Shown piece by piece: positions 27,501 to 41,190 of a stretch of 64,000 nt of DNA. Numbering within the stretch: position 1 is the stretch's first letter; each line of letters begins with the position of its first letter. Under the pieces are notes generated by a model. That model saw nothing but the letters and a program-made list of their open reading frames with translations. It was not told the DNA's origin and did no database searches. The position numbers and the translations under genes are program-made. Source of the stretch: Himantopus leucocephalus. Taxonomy: Eukaryota; Chordata; Aves; Charadriiformes; Recurvirostridae. The stretch spans positions 105,646,095 through 105,710,094 of the forward strand of contig RSEF01000003.1 of the NCBI GenBank assembly GCA_003993805.1, read 5' to 3'.

Positions 27501-27816
27501 TCAGACTGAGAGAAATGTAGAGATTAGTAGAGCATAAACAGAAGGAAGCAAAGCAGCTCTGAAGTGTTTTAATGATCTGAGTAGCCAATTTGTTTAGTAT
27601 GAGTTATCACTGAGCTTTCAGTTTGGCGCTTAGGGTTTTAGTTTGTTAAATAAAAATAAATAAAGCATGGAAATAGAGTTTCAAGAAACTGTGGTCCAGC
27701 TTAGGTTGCATCCATTCTTCAGTCCCGCATGTGGGATTGCTCAGTCCATGCCGGCATTCCCTGTCTGGCTTTTCCTTGCGAGGTGTTGTCGTGTATTTTA
27801 AGTTATTAATGCAATA
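24551..27816. other. Non-coding sequence, GC-rich patches
   Basis: No gene is recognised. The 24.82-24.90 kb and 26.94-27.09 kb patches are rich in CG dinucleotides and could be regulatory. A T run followed by GAGAGAGAGA lies near 25021-25046. Confidence 0.5.
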
Positions 27817-28700
27817 GACAGTGGGATTGAGGGTGCCCTCAGCCAGTTTGCAGTGGATACGTTTGAGGGAAGGGCTGTCATCCAGAGAGAGGGACCTTCA
27901 CAGGCTGGAGGAGTGGGCCCATGTGAACCTCATGAAGTTCAACAAGGCCAAGTGCAAAGTCCTGCGCCTGGGTCAGGGCAACCGCCAATAACAACACAGA
28001 CTGGGGGTGAATGGATTGAGAAGGACTTTGGGATACTGGTGGATGAAATATTAGACACGAGCTGGCAACATGCGCTCTCAACCCAGAAACCTGATTGTGT
28101 CGTGGGTTGCACAAGAAGAAGTGTGGCCAGCAGGTCGAGGGAGGTGATTCTGCCCCTCCACTGTGCTCTGGTGAGACCTCACCTGGAGTACTACATCCAG
28201 CTCTGGAGCCCCCAACATAAGAAGGACATGGACCTGTTGGAGTGGGTCCAGAGGAGGGCCACAAAGATGATCAGAGTGCTGGAGCACCTCTCCTATGAAG
28301 ACAGGCTGAGAGAATTTGGGTTGTTCAGCCTGGAGAAGAGAAGACTCCAGGGTGACCTTATTGCAACCTTTCAATGTAAAGGGGGCTTATAAAACAGATG
28401 GAGAAAGACTTTTTATCAGGGCCTGGAGTGACAGGACAAGGGGCAACGGTTTTAGACTGAAAGAGGGTAGATTTACATTGGACGTAGGGAAGAAATTCTT
28501 TACAATGGGGTGGTGAGACACTAGAACAGGTTGCCCAGAGAAGCTGTGGATGCCCTGTTCCTGAAAGTGTTCCAGGCCAGGTTGAACAGGGCTTTGAGCA
28601 ACCCAATCTAGTGGAAGATGTCCCTGCCCATGGCAGGGGGGCTGGACTAGATGATCTTTAAAGGTCCCTTTCAACCCAAGCCATTCTGTGATTCTGTGAT
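27817..28700 (+). mobile_element. CR1 LINE, 5'-truncated, about 0.88 kb with complete 3' end
   Basis: It begins at the RT motif region (gacagtgggattgagggtgc). It continues through the C-terminal part of ORF2, visible as HLEYYIQLWSPQHKKDMDLL and WVQRRATKMIRVLEHLSYED. It ends with agatgatctttaaaggtccc and attctgtgattctgtgat. The catalytic FADD box appears as FAVD and frames are broken, so the copy is dead. It is in the same orientation as HPCAL1. Confidence 0.95.
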
Positions 28701-29050
28701 CATTCCTGTGAGATCGGGTGCCAAAACCTGCATTTGTTTCCTGGTGAAGGCTGACATTTATACTGTTGTTGAACAACTGCTGGCACTGCAGCTTGATGAA
28801 GGTAAGCAAAATTCCTGTGTCTGAGTGGATAAAATGTTCTTCAAGTTAAAGACATGAGACATCTAATATTTTCAGTCAGGGTAAATGTAATGATGTTTTA
28901 CGGGCTGGGAAGCAATGATAGGAAAGAGGTCTGTAACCTTTTGAAGGAGAGGAAGCAGATACTGGGGTTTTTTAGGCTTGCCAAGTGTTGATGTTTGTCA
29001 GGCAGCTCCCCTGTATCCCCAGTCCCTGTCCTTGGACCTGCCCAGAACTG
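28701..29050. other. Spacer between two CR1 copies
   Basis: About 350 bp of non-repeat-looking sequence separates two sense-oriented CR1 elements. No gene is seen. Confidence 0.5.
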
Positions 29051-29423
29051 ATTTGAGGCTGAGGGGAGATCTTATTGCTCTCTACAACTACCTGAAAGGA
29101 GGTTGTAGCGAGGTGGGGGTCGGTCTCTTCTCCCAAGTAACAGGCAATAGGACAAGAGGAAATGGCCTCAAGTTGCACCAGGGGAGGTTTAGGATGCATA
29201 TTAGGAAAAATTTCTTCACAGAAGGGGTTGTCAAGCATTGGAACAGGCTGCCCAGGGAAGTGGTGGAGTCACCATCCCTGGAGTTATTTAAAAGACATGT
29301 AGATATGGTGCTGAGGGACATGGTTTAGTGGTGGACTTGGCAGCGCTAGGTTGTACTTGGTGATCTTAAAGGTCTTTTCCAACCTAGACAATACTATGAT
29401 GCTGTGATTCTTTGATTCTGTGA
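29051..29423 (+). mobile_element. CR1 LINE 3' fragment, second subfamily
   Basis: It runs from atttgaggctgaggggagat through tacctgaaaggaggttgtag, gcattggaacaggctgccca and ttagtggtggacttggcagc. It ends in gatcttaaaggtcttttcca and a degenerate octamer tail. It closely resembles the copy at 57568-57782 and differs from the 27.8 kb copy in its last 150 bp, suggesting a different CR1 subfamily. Confidence 0.92.
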
Positions 29424-32400
29424 AAGGACCTTCCACTTATCGATGCAGGGTGATGTTTGCTTGTGACAAGATGTGTTTCTCCAGCCAGCAGCTTGGCAAA
29501 GCAGGAAAGTCCCGTCAGCTGCCTTGCCACTTAAATTATCCACTTTTTGGCACAGCAACAGGGTTTTTTTAGCCCTGTGCATGGTGCCTGGCACGGCAGA
29601 GACCAGATCTCAGCTGCCGCTTTTCTCCATCTCAGCGGGAGCGCTCCAGCATCCCTCTTTTGCGCTGGGGCAGCCACCAGCAGATGCGATCCCCCTCACA
29701 GAGCCGGAGCAGCAGCCTTCACCGCTGGTTAACTTTAATGTGTACCAGCCTAAGATGTGCTCTTAGCAAAGAAACGGTAGCTCCCACTGCTTGTACGGAT
29801 GTGTGAGACCAGGCTACTCGTGTTAAACATAGTGTGGGCTGGAGTGTGTGCTGCCGTGGTTTTCTCCGGGAAAGCTGCAGGCTTGGAAACGCTGGCTGAA
29901 ACGGCGGTATCAAGAGATTAGATGTGTTTTAGTGGGGTTATTTGTGGGTAAAGAGTGGTTCTCTGTTGTTGAGGAGCTCTGTAAGCTCTGCCTGCGGTGC
30001 TCCTGGCAGCCCCCGCGGCTTCATGGTGCAGCCCGGAGAAACCTGCCGCCGCAGCTACCCTCCCTGCCGCAAAGAGCCTTTTTTGTTGAGAAACAGTCAC
30101 TTTTTATGGGAAAAGTCGATTCAGGGGTGTGCTGAGCCATGTAGGGGTTTGAAGCTGTTTCACAACTTGTGTGTTGGCAGCGATGGGCCATTGGAGCGAG
30201 CGCCGGGCTGCGCAGGCTTGTGCCTGGCCAGAGCTACCTGCGTGCCCCAGCGTACATCCAAACGCCGTTACGGCGTAGACCAAAGTTTTGGCACATGATC
30301 AAACTCACGGTTTGTTTGCATGGTTTCTCCCCAATCATGTGCTTGCACGGCGACCCAATCCAGGGTAACCTTCTGATTTGCAGAGGGTTCTGCCACGTTG
30401 CTCCGGTGTAGGCACTGCTCGGAGCAAGAGGGTGAGTTGTGCCAGACCGCCGCAGTCCCGGCCGGGGGGTAAAGCAGCAAAGGGCACGCTTCTCTTGATG
30501 TCAGCAAAAAAAAAAAAAAGTGCTTTTCTCAGTGGCAAATCTCTCATTTACTGCAAGCACCGTGTGTCTGTAAGCGTGCATGAACACATCTTTGCTGAAC
30601 TGCTTCCCCTGCCCAGAAGGCAGATCCCGAGGCCCCCCACGCTCCAGGGGAGCTGCAACCCACTCGTAGCATTCCGGGGCATTTTCCGTCACCTTTGTCA
30701 CTGCTCTAGTAAAGGGGGATGGGGGTTTTTTATTTATTTTCAGACCAAACTGCCTAATGGCCTTTCTGTTTGTTACAGCTGTTCCTCTTGTATGCCAGAT
30801 CTGAATGTCCCCCTTTAGGAGGAAAAAAAACCTCAACAGCTGGATTATGGATAAAATACAAATACATGTGTGTGAGAAGCTGCACTTGCTGAAAATGTTT
30901 TCTAGTACACAGATCCTATTGAATAGCAAATAGAGAGTGATTGCGGTCTCCTCTAGTTAAGGCTGTGGTTAGATTTGTTTGGTTGGTTGGTTTTGTACAT
31001 GCCTGCTGTTTTGTTTATAAAACAAATGCACCATTATTCCCTGCTCTCCCACTGGATGGGCGGTAGAGATGGTCCTCCTTGGTTGCCTGACACTTACAGC
31101 TGGAGAAGAAACTGGAAAATCCTTGTGTGATGTGCATCACTAGGTTTTACGTATGGAGACGTTCCAGAAACATGTTGGATCACTTATTTCTTAACATTTT
31201 TCCACTAAGCTTCACATCTCTTCCATTAGACCTTATCAGCAGATGGGTTTTAAAGCTCCAGGTTTGAGAGTGCGCAGATCAGGTATCTGATGCCATGACA
31301 TTGACATTTGTCCTTAATGTGAAAGAAGATCAGGACGTGGTTCTGAGAGAGCTGGTTAACCCTGGGGATGGAAGTCACAGAAAAGGCAAGAAATGCAGGG
31401 GGAGTCCGTCTCTGAAGGCGGGAGAAGCTGCTCATCTGGAAGCGCAGAGAAGAGCCCAGAGCGAGCCAAACACAGATTGACCCAAGGCACTAAGGTGAAA
31501 AGACAAATCCCCTTCTTGGATGTGTTCCCAGTGCAGATAAGGAAACTTGGTGTTACTGTGCAGGCGCGGGTGAGTCCTCGTCCAAGATGGTGCAATGTGG
31601 TCCCAGTGGCCGGAGTCGGAAGGCTGTCACTGCACCAAGGGCAGAGGGGGATTTCTACAACATGGGGAAAGGAAAATGTGAGTCTGAGAGAGAGCGAGAG
31701 GAGCCTGCTCGGTTAAGCCAGAAAAACCAAGGCTGATGTGAGAGTGATGGCTCTCTATACATGTGTGTAGGAGAGGGGAAGTTCTGGAGAAGGTTATGTT
31801 GGGACCAGAGCAAATGCTGTAACTAGCACTGAACACATTTGGGCTCGAAGTTAGAAGATGATTTTGAGCTGTTAGAGGAATCACCGGTGACTGGGGCGAT
31901 AGGAGCAAAGCCTGGCTAGCTTCTGGGATGAAGCTCAAGAAGAAAGTCAATGAGTTGTGCTACGTTTGAGCTGTATGGTCCCTTCCCCTGTTGAATCCCC
32001 ACTGTTAGCTCGGCGGAGTGAGGGGAATTGCCAGCACCGTTAGTTTGGTCTTGTCAGTTATATGAGGAGGGGTAAAGCTTGCCTGCATTGATGCACAAGT
32101 GGCCATTGTGTCTCAGCAAGAGCCTGGAAAAATGTGCAATGCAGGGGGACAGCCAGGACTTTCCAGTGCCGCTTGTACCCTGGTGTGCCAGACGAGCTCT
32201 TGTTGGGCACAAGGTTCCCTAAGGCTTACCTAAACATCCGAACATGCATCTGTCTGATGCTTTAAAGGCCTCAGTGTGACTGTATTTCCAAGAGGGGCAG
32301 CTCATCCTTAGGAATATTGAAAATAATGAGCATTGACTGCATTAAAGTGCAAGTATATTGAGATACATCCACCTTGGCATAGCCCTGTATGGAAGCCATT

Positions 32401-35400
32401 AGGACAAAGCTGAGTAACAGGAGCTTATAGGATGCTGAGACGGTTTGGAAGCAACAAGAAAAAGAGGAATAACCTGTAATAGCTGAACTGAATTGACAGG
32501 AACGGTGGCACTCAGTGTCTTCGCTTCAGTGCATGCCTGTGGTGGATATGCCGCCTCTCCAGGGCTGGCACTCGGGCAGGTCTGCCCCCTTCACCCCTGG
32601 CTGCCAATTCGGTGTCGCCATGGGCTGTTTCTCATTGCACTTTGTCTTATTTCAGCCCAACAAAGCCACCTTCTCACAGCTGAGTGCTCACCATATTGCC
32701 ATAATATGAATTAGTAGAGATAACCCAGGAGTTTTATAACAACAGTACATTTACTAAGCGCATTTTGTTGTCCAGTGAACCCAGAACCCAGCAGGTAATT
32801 GCTATGCGAAAAGGTTTTGACTCTTTCACTTCCTTGTAAAACCAGGGAGGAGTTGATAACTTTATCTCTCCCAGTTCTGGACCAAGCGCAGTTTCGATGG
32901 CTATCTCGGCAGGTCAAAACCACAGACGTCTGTTCCAAACCACTGGGTAATTGCTTTGTGCAAAGCCATTCATTGAAATAATTTTTTCCTCCAGGAAGGT
33001 GAAGTTTGTTTATTCAATCCCATTTCAAAGCAATGCCATTTCTTACCAGAGACTGTAGCAGAAACGCGTGCACAACTCAGTTCTTTCCGACCTGCCCAAA
33101 TCTTTGTTTTTGTTTTGAGAATATAATTTGAAGTGTATTTGTTCTGCATTGCTTCTTAATCTGTCTAGCCTGATATTTTCCAAACCTGTGCTGTCCTTCC
33201 TTCTCTCCCTTATTTTCCGTTATTAAATCTTCCAGCCCCTTGAAAATATGAGATGTAGATTTAAGCAACCTTGGCACAGCACAAGTCATCTTCTCTTGGA
33301 TTAATAGGCAATGGGTGCTCCAGCACACTAAGGATGGATTGGAAAACAACAAAGAGGCTTCCTCCCATGAGCCGATGCTCTGGGCGCAGAACGGGGCAGG
33401 TGAGAACTGTGACAACTGAGTATGTACATTAATATGGACAGATAAGATAACTGATGCAGTACGATACAGAGGAAAGATCTGGGTGGTCTGCAAATATGTA
33501 TTACTGTATTTAGGGTCTGATTCTATACATCCAAGCAAAGTAAATATTCCATCGGTATTCATTAGGAGTGGGGTTTTTTTGGTCAGTGCCAGTTATTTGC
33601 TTATCAGTACTGTTGCCCGGCCTACAGGCTGTCTTGGCTCCAATGTTCACAGTCTACCTGTAGGACCATGCAAGAGGCAGGAGCGAGGCAAGGGGGGAAG
33701 GTCCAGTGCAGCTGCAGAGGTGGGGAGGGAAGGAAGGAGCTGGGAGAGATGGATGGAGAAGGTTGAGTGTCTCTGTCCATCAGAATAAAGGGGCTGCTGC
33801 AGCCCTATAGGCATACGAGGAAGGGCTAAAAGGCAAACGGGGCTGAGAAATAACGTGATGTTGAGATGGCATTGCAAAGTGTAAATGTAGCTTCTTGATT
33901 TTCCTTTTTCAACAAAGGATGTTTGCAGGGGGGCAAGTCTGGCTCTGCACCTTTGATGGGGGAGCTGAGCTCCCCGTCGCAGGCTTTCCACGGGCTTTTT
34001 TATCTGGAAGGTGACGGTCACCAATGGACTGTGGGCAGCCCAGCCTTCCCCTTCCCACCAACGTGGAGGGAACCACAGCGGGGTGATCACATCCTATGGG
34101 AGACCCCCGGCAGCCTTCAAACGGGTCCCAGTCAGTTAGGACTTTCTTCCAGCAGCAAGCCTTTTGGGTCTTCAGCAGGGCTCGAGAGGAGGGTTATTTA
34201 AAACACTCGCTCGTCCTTTCTGTGGAGTATAGGAAGTAGGAAGTGCTTCCTCCCCGTAGATCTCTATCCAAAGCTTTTGTCCGCTTCCTTACAGTCCCAC
34301 CCTGCTTGGAGTTGCTCCAAAATCCAGCACGCCGGGGTGATGCGCCATCATTCAATGGGGTCATCCTCAGCTGCGGCTCCTCTCCGTTTCCAAAACAGAA
34401 GGTTTTGACACCAAAATGCCGAAGAACGCTGTCCTGGGCTGGGCTATGAGGTATATAAATGCCCGTCTGCCCGCCCTGCCCCACCACCCCTCCTACTGTT
34501 GGAAGTGTTGGTGCTGCAGAGAGGAAATACGGGGGTCGACCTTCCTTTGGGACCCCCATTGATGCTTGCTGCTGCGTTTCAGTTGTGAAACTTAAGGGAA
34601 GTCTCAAGATAAGTCTGACAAGTCATGATCTCTGCAACAGGGGGTCAAAAAGCTAAAAAAACATATGTTAACCATAAGGATATGAGGGCCTGAAATGCTT
34701 TTAAGGTACTGCCTACTCTCTTCAGAGCATGGGAAGGAAATGTGGGACTGTTTCTGCTGTGTTGGGTGTATCTCAGGAAAGTCCAGCAGCAGGATCATGC
34801 CTGTATTTGCGGAGGGGAGACAGAAGAGACTGAATGGGAGGCTCAGCCAGGGCAGAGCATCAGCAGGAGGATCTGCCTGGTGCCTCTATGGGCCGGACTG
34901 CCTTCAGCTGNTCTGGCAGGAACCTCCTGCCCGGTGCCAATGTCACTCCAAACTTCTACATCAGTTTTGGAGCTGACTCCCCTGACTCTGAAGGTGGTAC
35001 GTTTGCTGGCCTTCCCTTTTCAACATATGTACTGCCAACAAAAAGCTGTTAGCAGGCTTCAAGGCGGAGGGAATCGGCCTCGCTTGTGTGCTGAAAGATG
35101 ATGTCTGCACACCCCAGGAGAAGGCATCACTTCAGAAACTTTCAATTAATGCATCATTCTCCACCAGCCTAGCCCTCTTTTAAGCACTGCCATGTCCTTT
35201 AAACACTTTTTTCCTGTTCCTCTGAAGAGGAAAAAATAAATGATAAATTATTGTGTTGACGTTACGCAAATGTTGCACTTACGGAAGGGTCTTGTTGACA
35301 TTGTTTCTCACACAGGATACCTTCTCCTTATGCAGAAAAGTTGCTGAAAATTTCCAAGAAAATAGAAATGTCAAACCTGGGGAAGGGACATTAAAAAAAA

Positions 35401-37938
35401 AAAAAAAGAGATAGCCTGGTGGCTAGCGTGCATCTTGGTTTGTGAAGATGCAGAAGTTGGTGAAAGTGTTTGGTTTAGTAGGATTTTCCGTAGCCCTGTT
35501 AGAAGTGGAGCTGACTAGTAGTTGATACCAGGTATAGCTTAGGGTCTCTTCAGAGACCAGATTAATAAATGAAAAGATCAAAAAGTGGCTGAGGTCAGTA
35601 TCCTGGCATGGCCGGACCCAGAAGAGGTTATTTGTCCATGGCCTGATATGTTAAAATCTTACTGATATTACGTGCTTTTTCTTTTTTGCCTTTGCTAAAA
35701 CAAAGTTCATGAAGATAGTGCCATCTGAAAGACAGACCTTAAGGTGGTATCAGGAGTGGGTGTTCTCGCTCATCCCCTTCTCCTCCCCGTGAATGTCCAC
35801 CTTCAACATTGCTGTTGAGAGAAGACACTCGTTTCCTGTTTTTCCAGTCGAGACCTTCACCGGTGCGGCACCGAGGCAGTGGGACAGGATGTGCCCCGTG
35901 TGCGGTCTCAGGTGGAGGTCAGCTCTTCTCATCCCACGCCTGTTGGGGTGCTTCCTGCTTCGAACCCATCGCATCTCCTTCCTGTTACTGTACCCAGTTA
36001 GGGAGGAAAATACACCCATTTGGCCACTACTGGCATCACTTAGATATAAAGATAAAATTCAGCATGATTTGATTTTCCATTTGCAGTCTTACCCAGGCTG
36101 CTGACAGAGGCTCGGCTCCAGGCAGCCCTCACCCGCAGCGCTCCGAAAAGCACATTTGGTGTGGATGTTGCTGGGGATGGAGCCCCGCGGTGGAGGTTAA
36201 TGAAAAAAGTGATGTCTTGAGTGCAGATTGCACGGTTTGCTTCTGAGATGATTTGCATTCAAGTGTTGAATGCTGCACAGAAATACCAGAGGAGAGAAAG
36301 GATTTTCGTAGGGCTGTTCTTGGTGGCCTTAAAAATGTCATCGTGTGTCTGGGTCAGGGGGTCTTTAGCTGTCTCCTCTGATGTGGAGCACTCCCTTGCT
36401 CTTAGACAGACAGTCATATTGCTCTTTTGCATAATTTATAGTGAACGCATTTAAAAGCAAATCATACCGTTGAGTGTTCAGGATTAATGAAAGTTGCAAC
36501 TACTTAGCGCGTGGGCTGGGACTGGAGGTGTCCTGCTGTGCTGCTGCATCAGCCGCTGCTCGCCTTGGACTCAGCTGCTGGGAGGGGGAGTCCAGCAAGC
36601 GCAGTCCCTGGCAGCTCAGCAAAGGGCTGTTGCCCATTTTTGTACTGATTTTATAGGAACTAGTCACAAAAGAATACCATGTCTCCTGTTTTCTGGAGAT
36701 CATCTCCCATTTTTAGTGATGGGAACTGAAGTAAGAGGTAAGAGGGGGTATTACTGGTATCACTGAGCATCGTGCATGGCCAGAGAGATGGTCTGTCATA
36801 TCACTGCTGATCAAGCCAGGATGTCCTTCTCGTCCCTGCAACGAATATAGAAAATGGCACTGTGTGTTCAGGATCCACCTAACAGGAACGCCAACGCCCT
36901 GCTCATCCCTGCGACCGTCGGGTCTGGAGCTCACACCACCGAGGCACTGCCTTGGGCAAACACCCTCGCATGCCCTCGCACACGTTGCCCGTGGGGAGCC
37001 ACCAGCCCGGGAGTGCCTTGGCCTGGGCAGGCCTTGCCATCACGGGAGGACAGCAGGATGTCCACATCCCGATATGGATTTTGCTATAATTCAGTAGAAG
37101 GTGTTTGGCATTGCGTTCTCAAGGCACGAAGGCTTGTGGTTGCCCTGATACTAATCTGAGCACAAACCTCGCATCACATTCCTCATATGATGCTCTTGTC
37201 CAAGATGTGTGCTGAGGACATGGCTTTCCTGCACATGATAGTAGTCTCTGCACTTTTTGTTCCTTAATTTTAAAAATAAATTTAAAAAAAAATAAATCCC
37301 TGTGAGGCTGGTACAGTCACCTGCACCAAGACTTGAGTAACACCCTCAGCTAGCACAGAGCTCGGGCTGATTCCTACCAGCAGAAAATTTGGTCTTCTGC
37401 TGCCTGAATTGCTGCATCCAGCAGAACCAGGTTCCTTCCTCGCGGGCAGGATGCTGTTCTCCTGTAGTTATTTTACAGAGTTTTTACTTCACAGGGTTTT
37501 TACACCTCTGCAAGAAAAAAAAAAAAAGTTAAACTCTAGGTTTGCTTTTAGATTTTTAACTTCAGCGTTTTTTTCATTGAACAAACAGGAAGATAAAGGT
37601 GTGAAACAATTATATTACTATAATTAGTGGTTGCCACTGAAGGGGAAAGAGAAGAGTGTTTCAAGAAGAATTTTGGTTTAGCAGGGTGTGTTTTACAAGG
37701 AATTAACCAGTGGCTTTTGTGCTATTTTAAAGTGGTGATCTATGTAACAAAAAAATAAGAAAGCTTATTGAGAAAGCTAGATTAATGCAATAAACATTTA
37801 TATTAGAGTTGAGATTTTTGGAAAAAATAATTGAGTAGTAGTAGAAATTGTTAGCAATACCTGTGTATTTGGTGGATGAAACTGTTAGTNTAGAAAGTTA
37901 ACCAAATACAGGAAACTCAGGATAGTATTCAATAATTA

Positions 37939-37979
<41 letters not shown>

Positions 37980-40941
37980 CCACTCTCTGAGCACAAAGCC
38001 AACTCTGCTCTCCTCCCTGTTTCACGTTAGCCGCCCTGAAATCCCCGGGATTCCTCCAGCCCCTGTACCTCAGCACAGTACCTGCAGCTGGGGGAGGGAA
38101 GGATGTCAGGTCTCCAGTCTCTGAGGGCTGATTGTCATCTGTCACTGTCTCTTTAGCAAGTGTCATTGTCCCCAAACTCCCCATCTTCTCCACGTGAATG
38201 GCTCTGATGGTACAGGCTTTGCTCAGGTGCCCTTGGCTGGCTCTTGATACTGCCATATTTTGGCTAATTCTTCTGAAATTTAAACCAGCTTCCTTTCTCC
38301 CAGGGCTGTGATTATGCTGTAGAGAATTTTTATGTGATTTACCTTCATCAATTAAATAAATGCATCATATGAAGCTTTTAAAATCCAATGACAAATTCTG
38401 TGGTTTTAATTCTATTAAAAATGTGATGGCCTGTGCTGATTTTTGTCACTTTTCTTCCCTTTTTCTAAGAGGTTGCAATGTTCTCTGATGTCCCAGTTTG
38501 CGTCAGGCACCTTCCCCTACCCCGCAGGCCTGCGCTCACAGAACTTTATTTAAAATCATGTATCACAATAGTAACTTCACTGAACATGACGTGGGTTTTT
38601 CCTCGTGCAACCCAACCTTCTCAGAAAAAGCCCTTGTATGCTGAGACATTGTGCTGACATGTTTTCCTTGCTCTGTAATATTGTGTAAACAAACTGTAAT
38701 TATTTTTTTTTCAAGCCTTGCCAACTTTGCACAGCGTCTGAAGACAAAATAGGGCTGGCTGCTTCTCCCATGGTTTTGTTTAAAAAAAAAAAAAAAAGAA
38801 AAAAAAGAAGGAAAGGACAAAGGGAGGAGACAAGGAAAATCCACTGATGATTTTCTTTTCCTGTCTGCAATCACAAGCTGCCCAATCTGCTCCCACCCAA
38901 ATTAACCCAATTTCCTAATTTACTTGAAATATTTCTGTGCTTTTCTTATTGCAGTGGGAATATTTGCCCTTTCCAGTAATAAGCTCTCCTCCCTGAGCTA
39001 GAGAACATTACGGAGAGCTCCCCGAAGAACTGCCACTTTTCTGGTCCCAGCGCAGGTCTCATTTTTTCCTCGTTAGCGGCAGTTCACGAATGTTTGGGGG
39101 TGTTTTGTGGTTCTTTTGTTGCTTTGCAGTGAGTTTGTAACTGTGCCCTCGATGGCAAACTCTCATCTCCGGGTGGTGGGGGTCAGTGTCGGTGGGCGCA
39201 GCGCAGCGGGTACCGGTGTGCCCGGGCTCGATGCAGTGGCTGCAGCAGCTGGGAAGATGCTGCCGCTATCTTCCCAAACGCCTCTGCACTGCATGCCGGA
39301 GATGCGAACATAATATGGTTCTCAGGTTAATGCATCGGTGCTCGATGTCAGAAACAAATTGATTTTTCCCTGTAAATCAGGAATATAATCCTGAGTAAAG
39401 TGACTGCGATAGACAGGAGCAATCTAGAGACCTCTAAGTGAATTTCTTAGGTTTCAGCCTTTGCAGCTGACTCCATGAAATTAATGTGCCAGCCTGGAAA
39501 TACTCCTCTCATGTAGCTATTTGCAGGATTGGAGCCTTTGTAATTATATCTTTCTTTGGCGAGCTGGGGGTAGGTGGTTATCCATAATGGGTTTTCATCC
39601 CAGACACGGAATGGGGTTTTCAAGGCCACACAGTTCCTGAGGATGTGTTTATGGATAAACTTACAAAGTAAAGTGGCCCTGTTACCAATTCACTGCGCCT
39701 TTCAGAAGGACGTTCAATGTACATACCTGAATTGTTCTCGAGTTATCTGAAATGGAAAATGTAGGTGATATAGAGGGTAGTCCTTCCCCTTCACCCACTT
39801 TTTTTAATAAGCTTCTGAAAAGGATTTAACTTGAAAATAAGTTGCAAGTAAGCAATGGTACTTATTTAAATAAAAGCGTGATTAGTCATTGAAAGTGAAA
39901 AATTTAAAAAGCCCATTTATTTATTTAGTATGGTCTGTTCTGCGCTTGTCGGGTTTCATTTGTGTTTGTGTTTCCCCGAGGGCAGCAGCGGAAGGAGCTC
40001 CAGCTCCTCTTGTCACCAGTCTTTTGCATCTCAAACCCCGCAGCGTTTCTGCAGGGTTTGACTTTTTCGCGGCATTATTGATTGAGGTTTCTCTTTTGTC
40101 TTGCTGGCTCTATTACTAACTTTTTAAGAGGCAAGGATATTCCTTGTTGCAGTTCGAACTTTATCAAAAGGTGTTACTTTTGGGCCCGAGTCTACAGCTC
40201 GGGAAGACGCAGCGGGTGCTGCGGTAGCTGGGATGTGAGCGACGGTGCTGCCTTTGCCGCAGGGCAGGAAAGAAGTTCACATGAGTTTACCAGGCAGGAC
40301 CAGATATCTATAGCAACGTATTTGTATATCCTGTGCCTTCTCTATTGCAATGCTTGTTGCTTAGGATACTGTCATTAAAACATGTAACAAAATCTGCTCT
40401 TTTACTCCAGAGTTCATTATCTGTCCCAGGGCCGTGTAATTGCACATTTCCCCTCCCAGTTCAGATCAGACCCGTTGACCGGCCCTGGGCAAAGCGTGGT
40501 CCAGAGGATGTCGTTATAATCCCATTTTGCAGGCTATTTGCTACATGATCTTTTCTTACTGTTAAGCATTTTTGCTAGCTGGGGTGCCTGAGAACCCGTC
40601 TCCCTGTTGCAGCGTGGCCCGCGGGACCTGGAGTCACCTTAAGTACATCTGTGCCGTGACTGAGTGGGTCAGCGCTGGTGCTACCAGAGCCTAAAACACT
40701 TTTCCCCCAGGGTGTGTTCCTCAAGTGTGGCAGCACAGATCTTTAGTGGCTGAGGCTTTTATTTGGGCTACCTGTGGTTTTTTGTAGTTTGTTTTGTTTT
40801 TTTTTTCTAATGCAAGGATCAAACTTTTAAAAATACAGCGTCAGAACAAGGCACCACAGTAGCTGAATTGCCCCAGGGCAGCAGGACCACCTCAGGGCTC
40901 TCGTCTTCGCTTGGCCAGACGAAAAAGGATATTGAGGCTGT
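29424..40941. other. Non-coding sequence, no gene recognised
   Basis: This is about 11.5 kb of mixed sequence with no exon I can support. Homopolymer A runs lie near 30506-30519, 35393-35407, 37512-37524, 37944-37971 (28 A) and 38780-38794. Single Ns are at 34911 and 37890 and, unlike those at 18.8, 19.8 and 56.4 kb, are not flanked by duplicated sequence. Confidence 0.55.
37944..37971. repeat. Poly(A) run of 28
   Basis: This is the longest uninterrupted adenine run in the window. It has no recognisable retrocopy upstream and no clear target-site duplication, so I call it a simple repeat. Confidence 0.85.
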
Positions 40942-41190
40942 TTCACAGAATGGTTGAGGTTGGTAGAGACCTCTTGAAATTGTCCAGTCCACACCCCCCG
41001 CTCAAGCAGGGTCAGCTGGAGCACATTGCCCAGGACCGTGTCCAGTTGGGTTTCCAGTATCTCCAAGGATGGAGACTTCACAGTTTCTTTGGGCAACCTA
41101 TGCTGGTGTTTGACCACCATCACTGTAAAATAGCAAAGCCTTTCTTAACACGATGCTCACAAGCTCCCTGCGGGCTAAATCCTTTTGTCT
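40942..41190 (-). mobile_element. CR1 LINE 3' fragment, antisense
   Basis: On the + strand it reads tcacagaatggttgaggttg, then agagacctcttgaaattgtc, cccgctcaagcagggtcagc, and later ccaaggatggagacttcaca and tgtttgaccaccatcactgt. This is the reverse complement of a CR1 3' region. The distal boundary is uncertain because similarity fades after about 41150. Confidence 0.9.

Noticed and set aside
27853..28392. 179-codon open frame that might be taken as a gene
   Set aside because: It is the degraded C-terminal part of CR1 ORF2, part of a 5'-truncated LINE.
34447..34456. TATA-like sequence (tatataaatg) as a promoter
   Set aside because: No downstream exon or transcript signal could be tied to it, and such motifs are common by chance.
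37944..38256. Poly(A) run with adjoining 104-codon minus-strand frame as a possible retrocopy
   Set aside because: No recognisable parent mRNA and no target-site duplication; the frame runs into the homopolymer and has no family motif.
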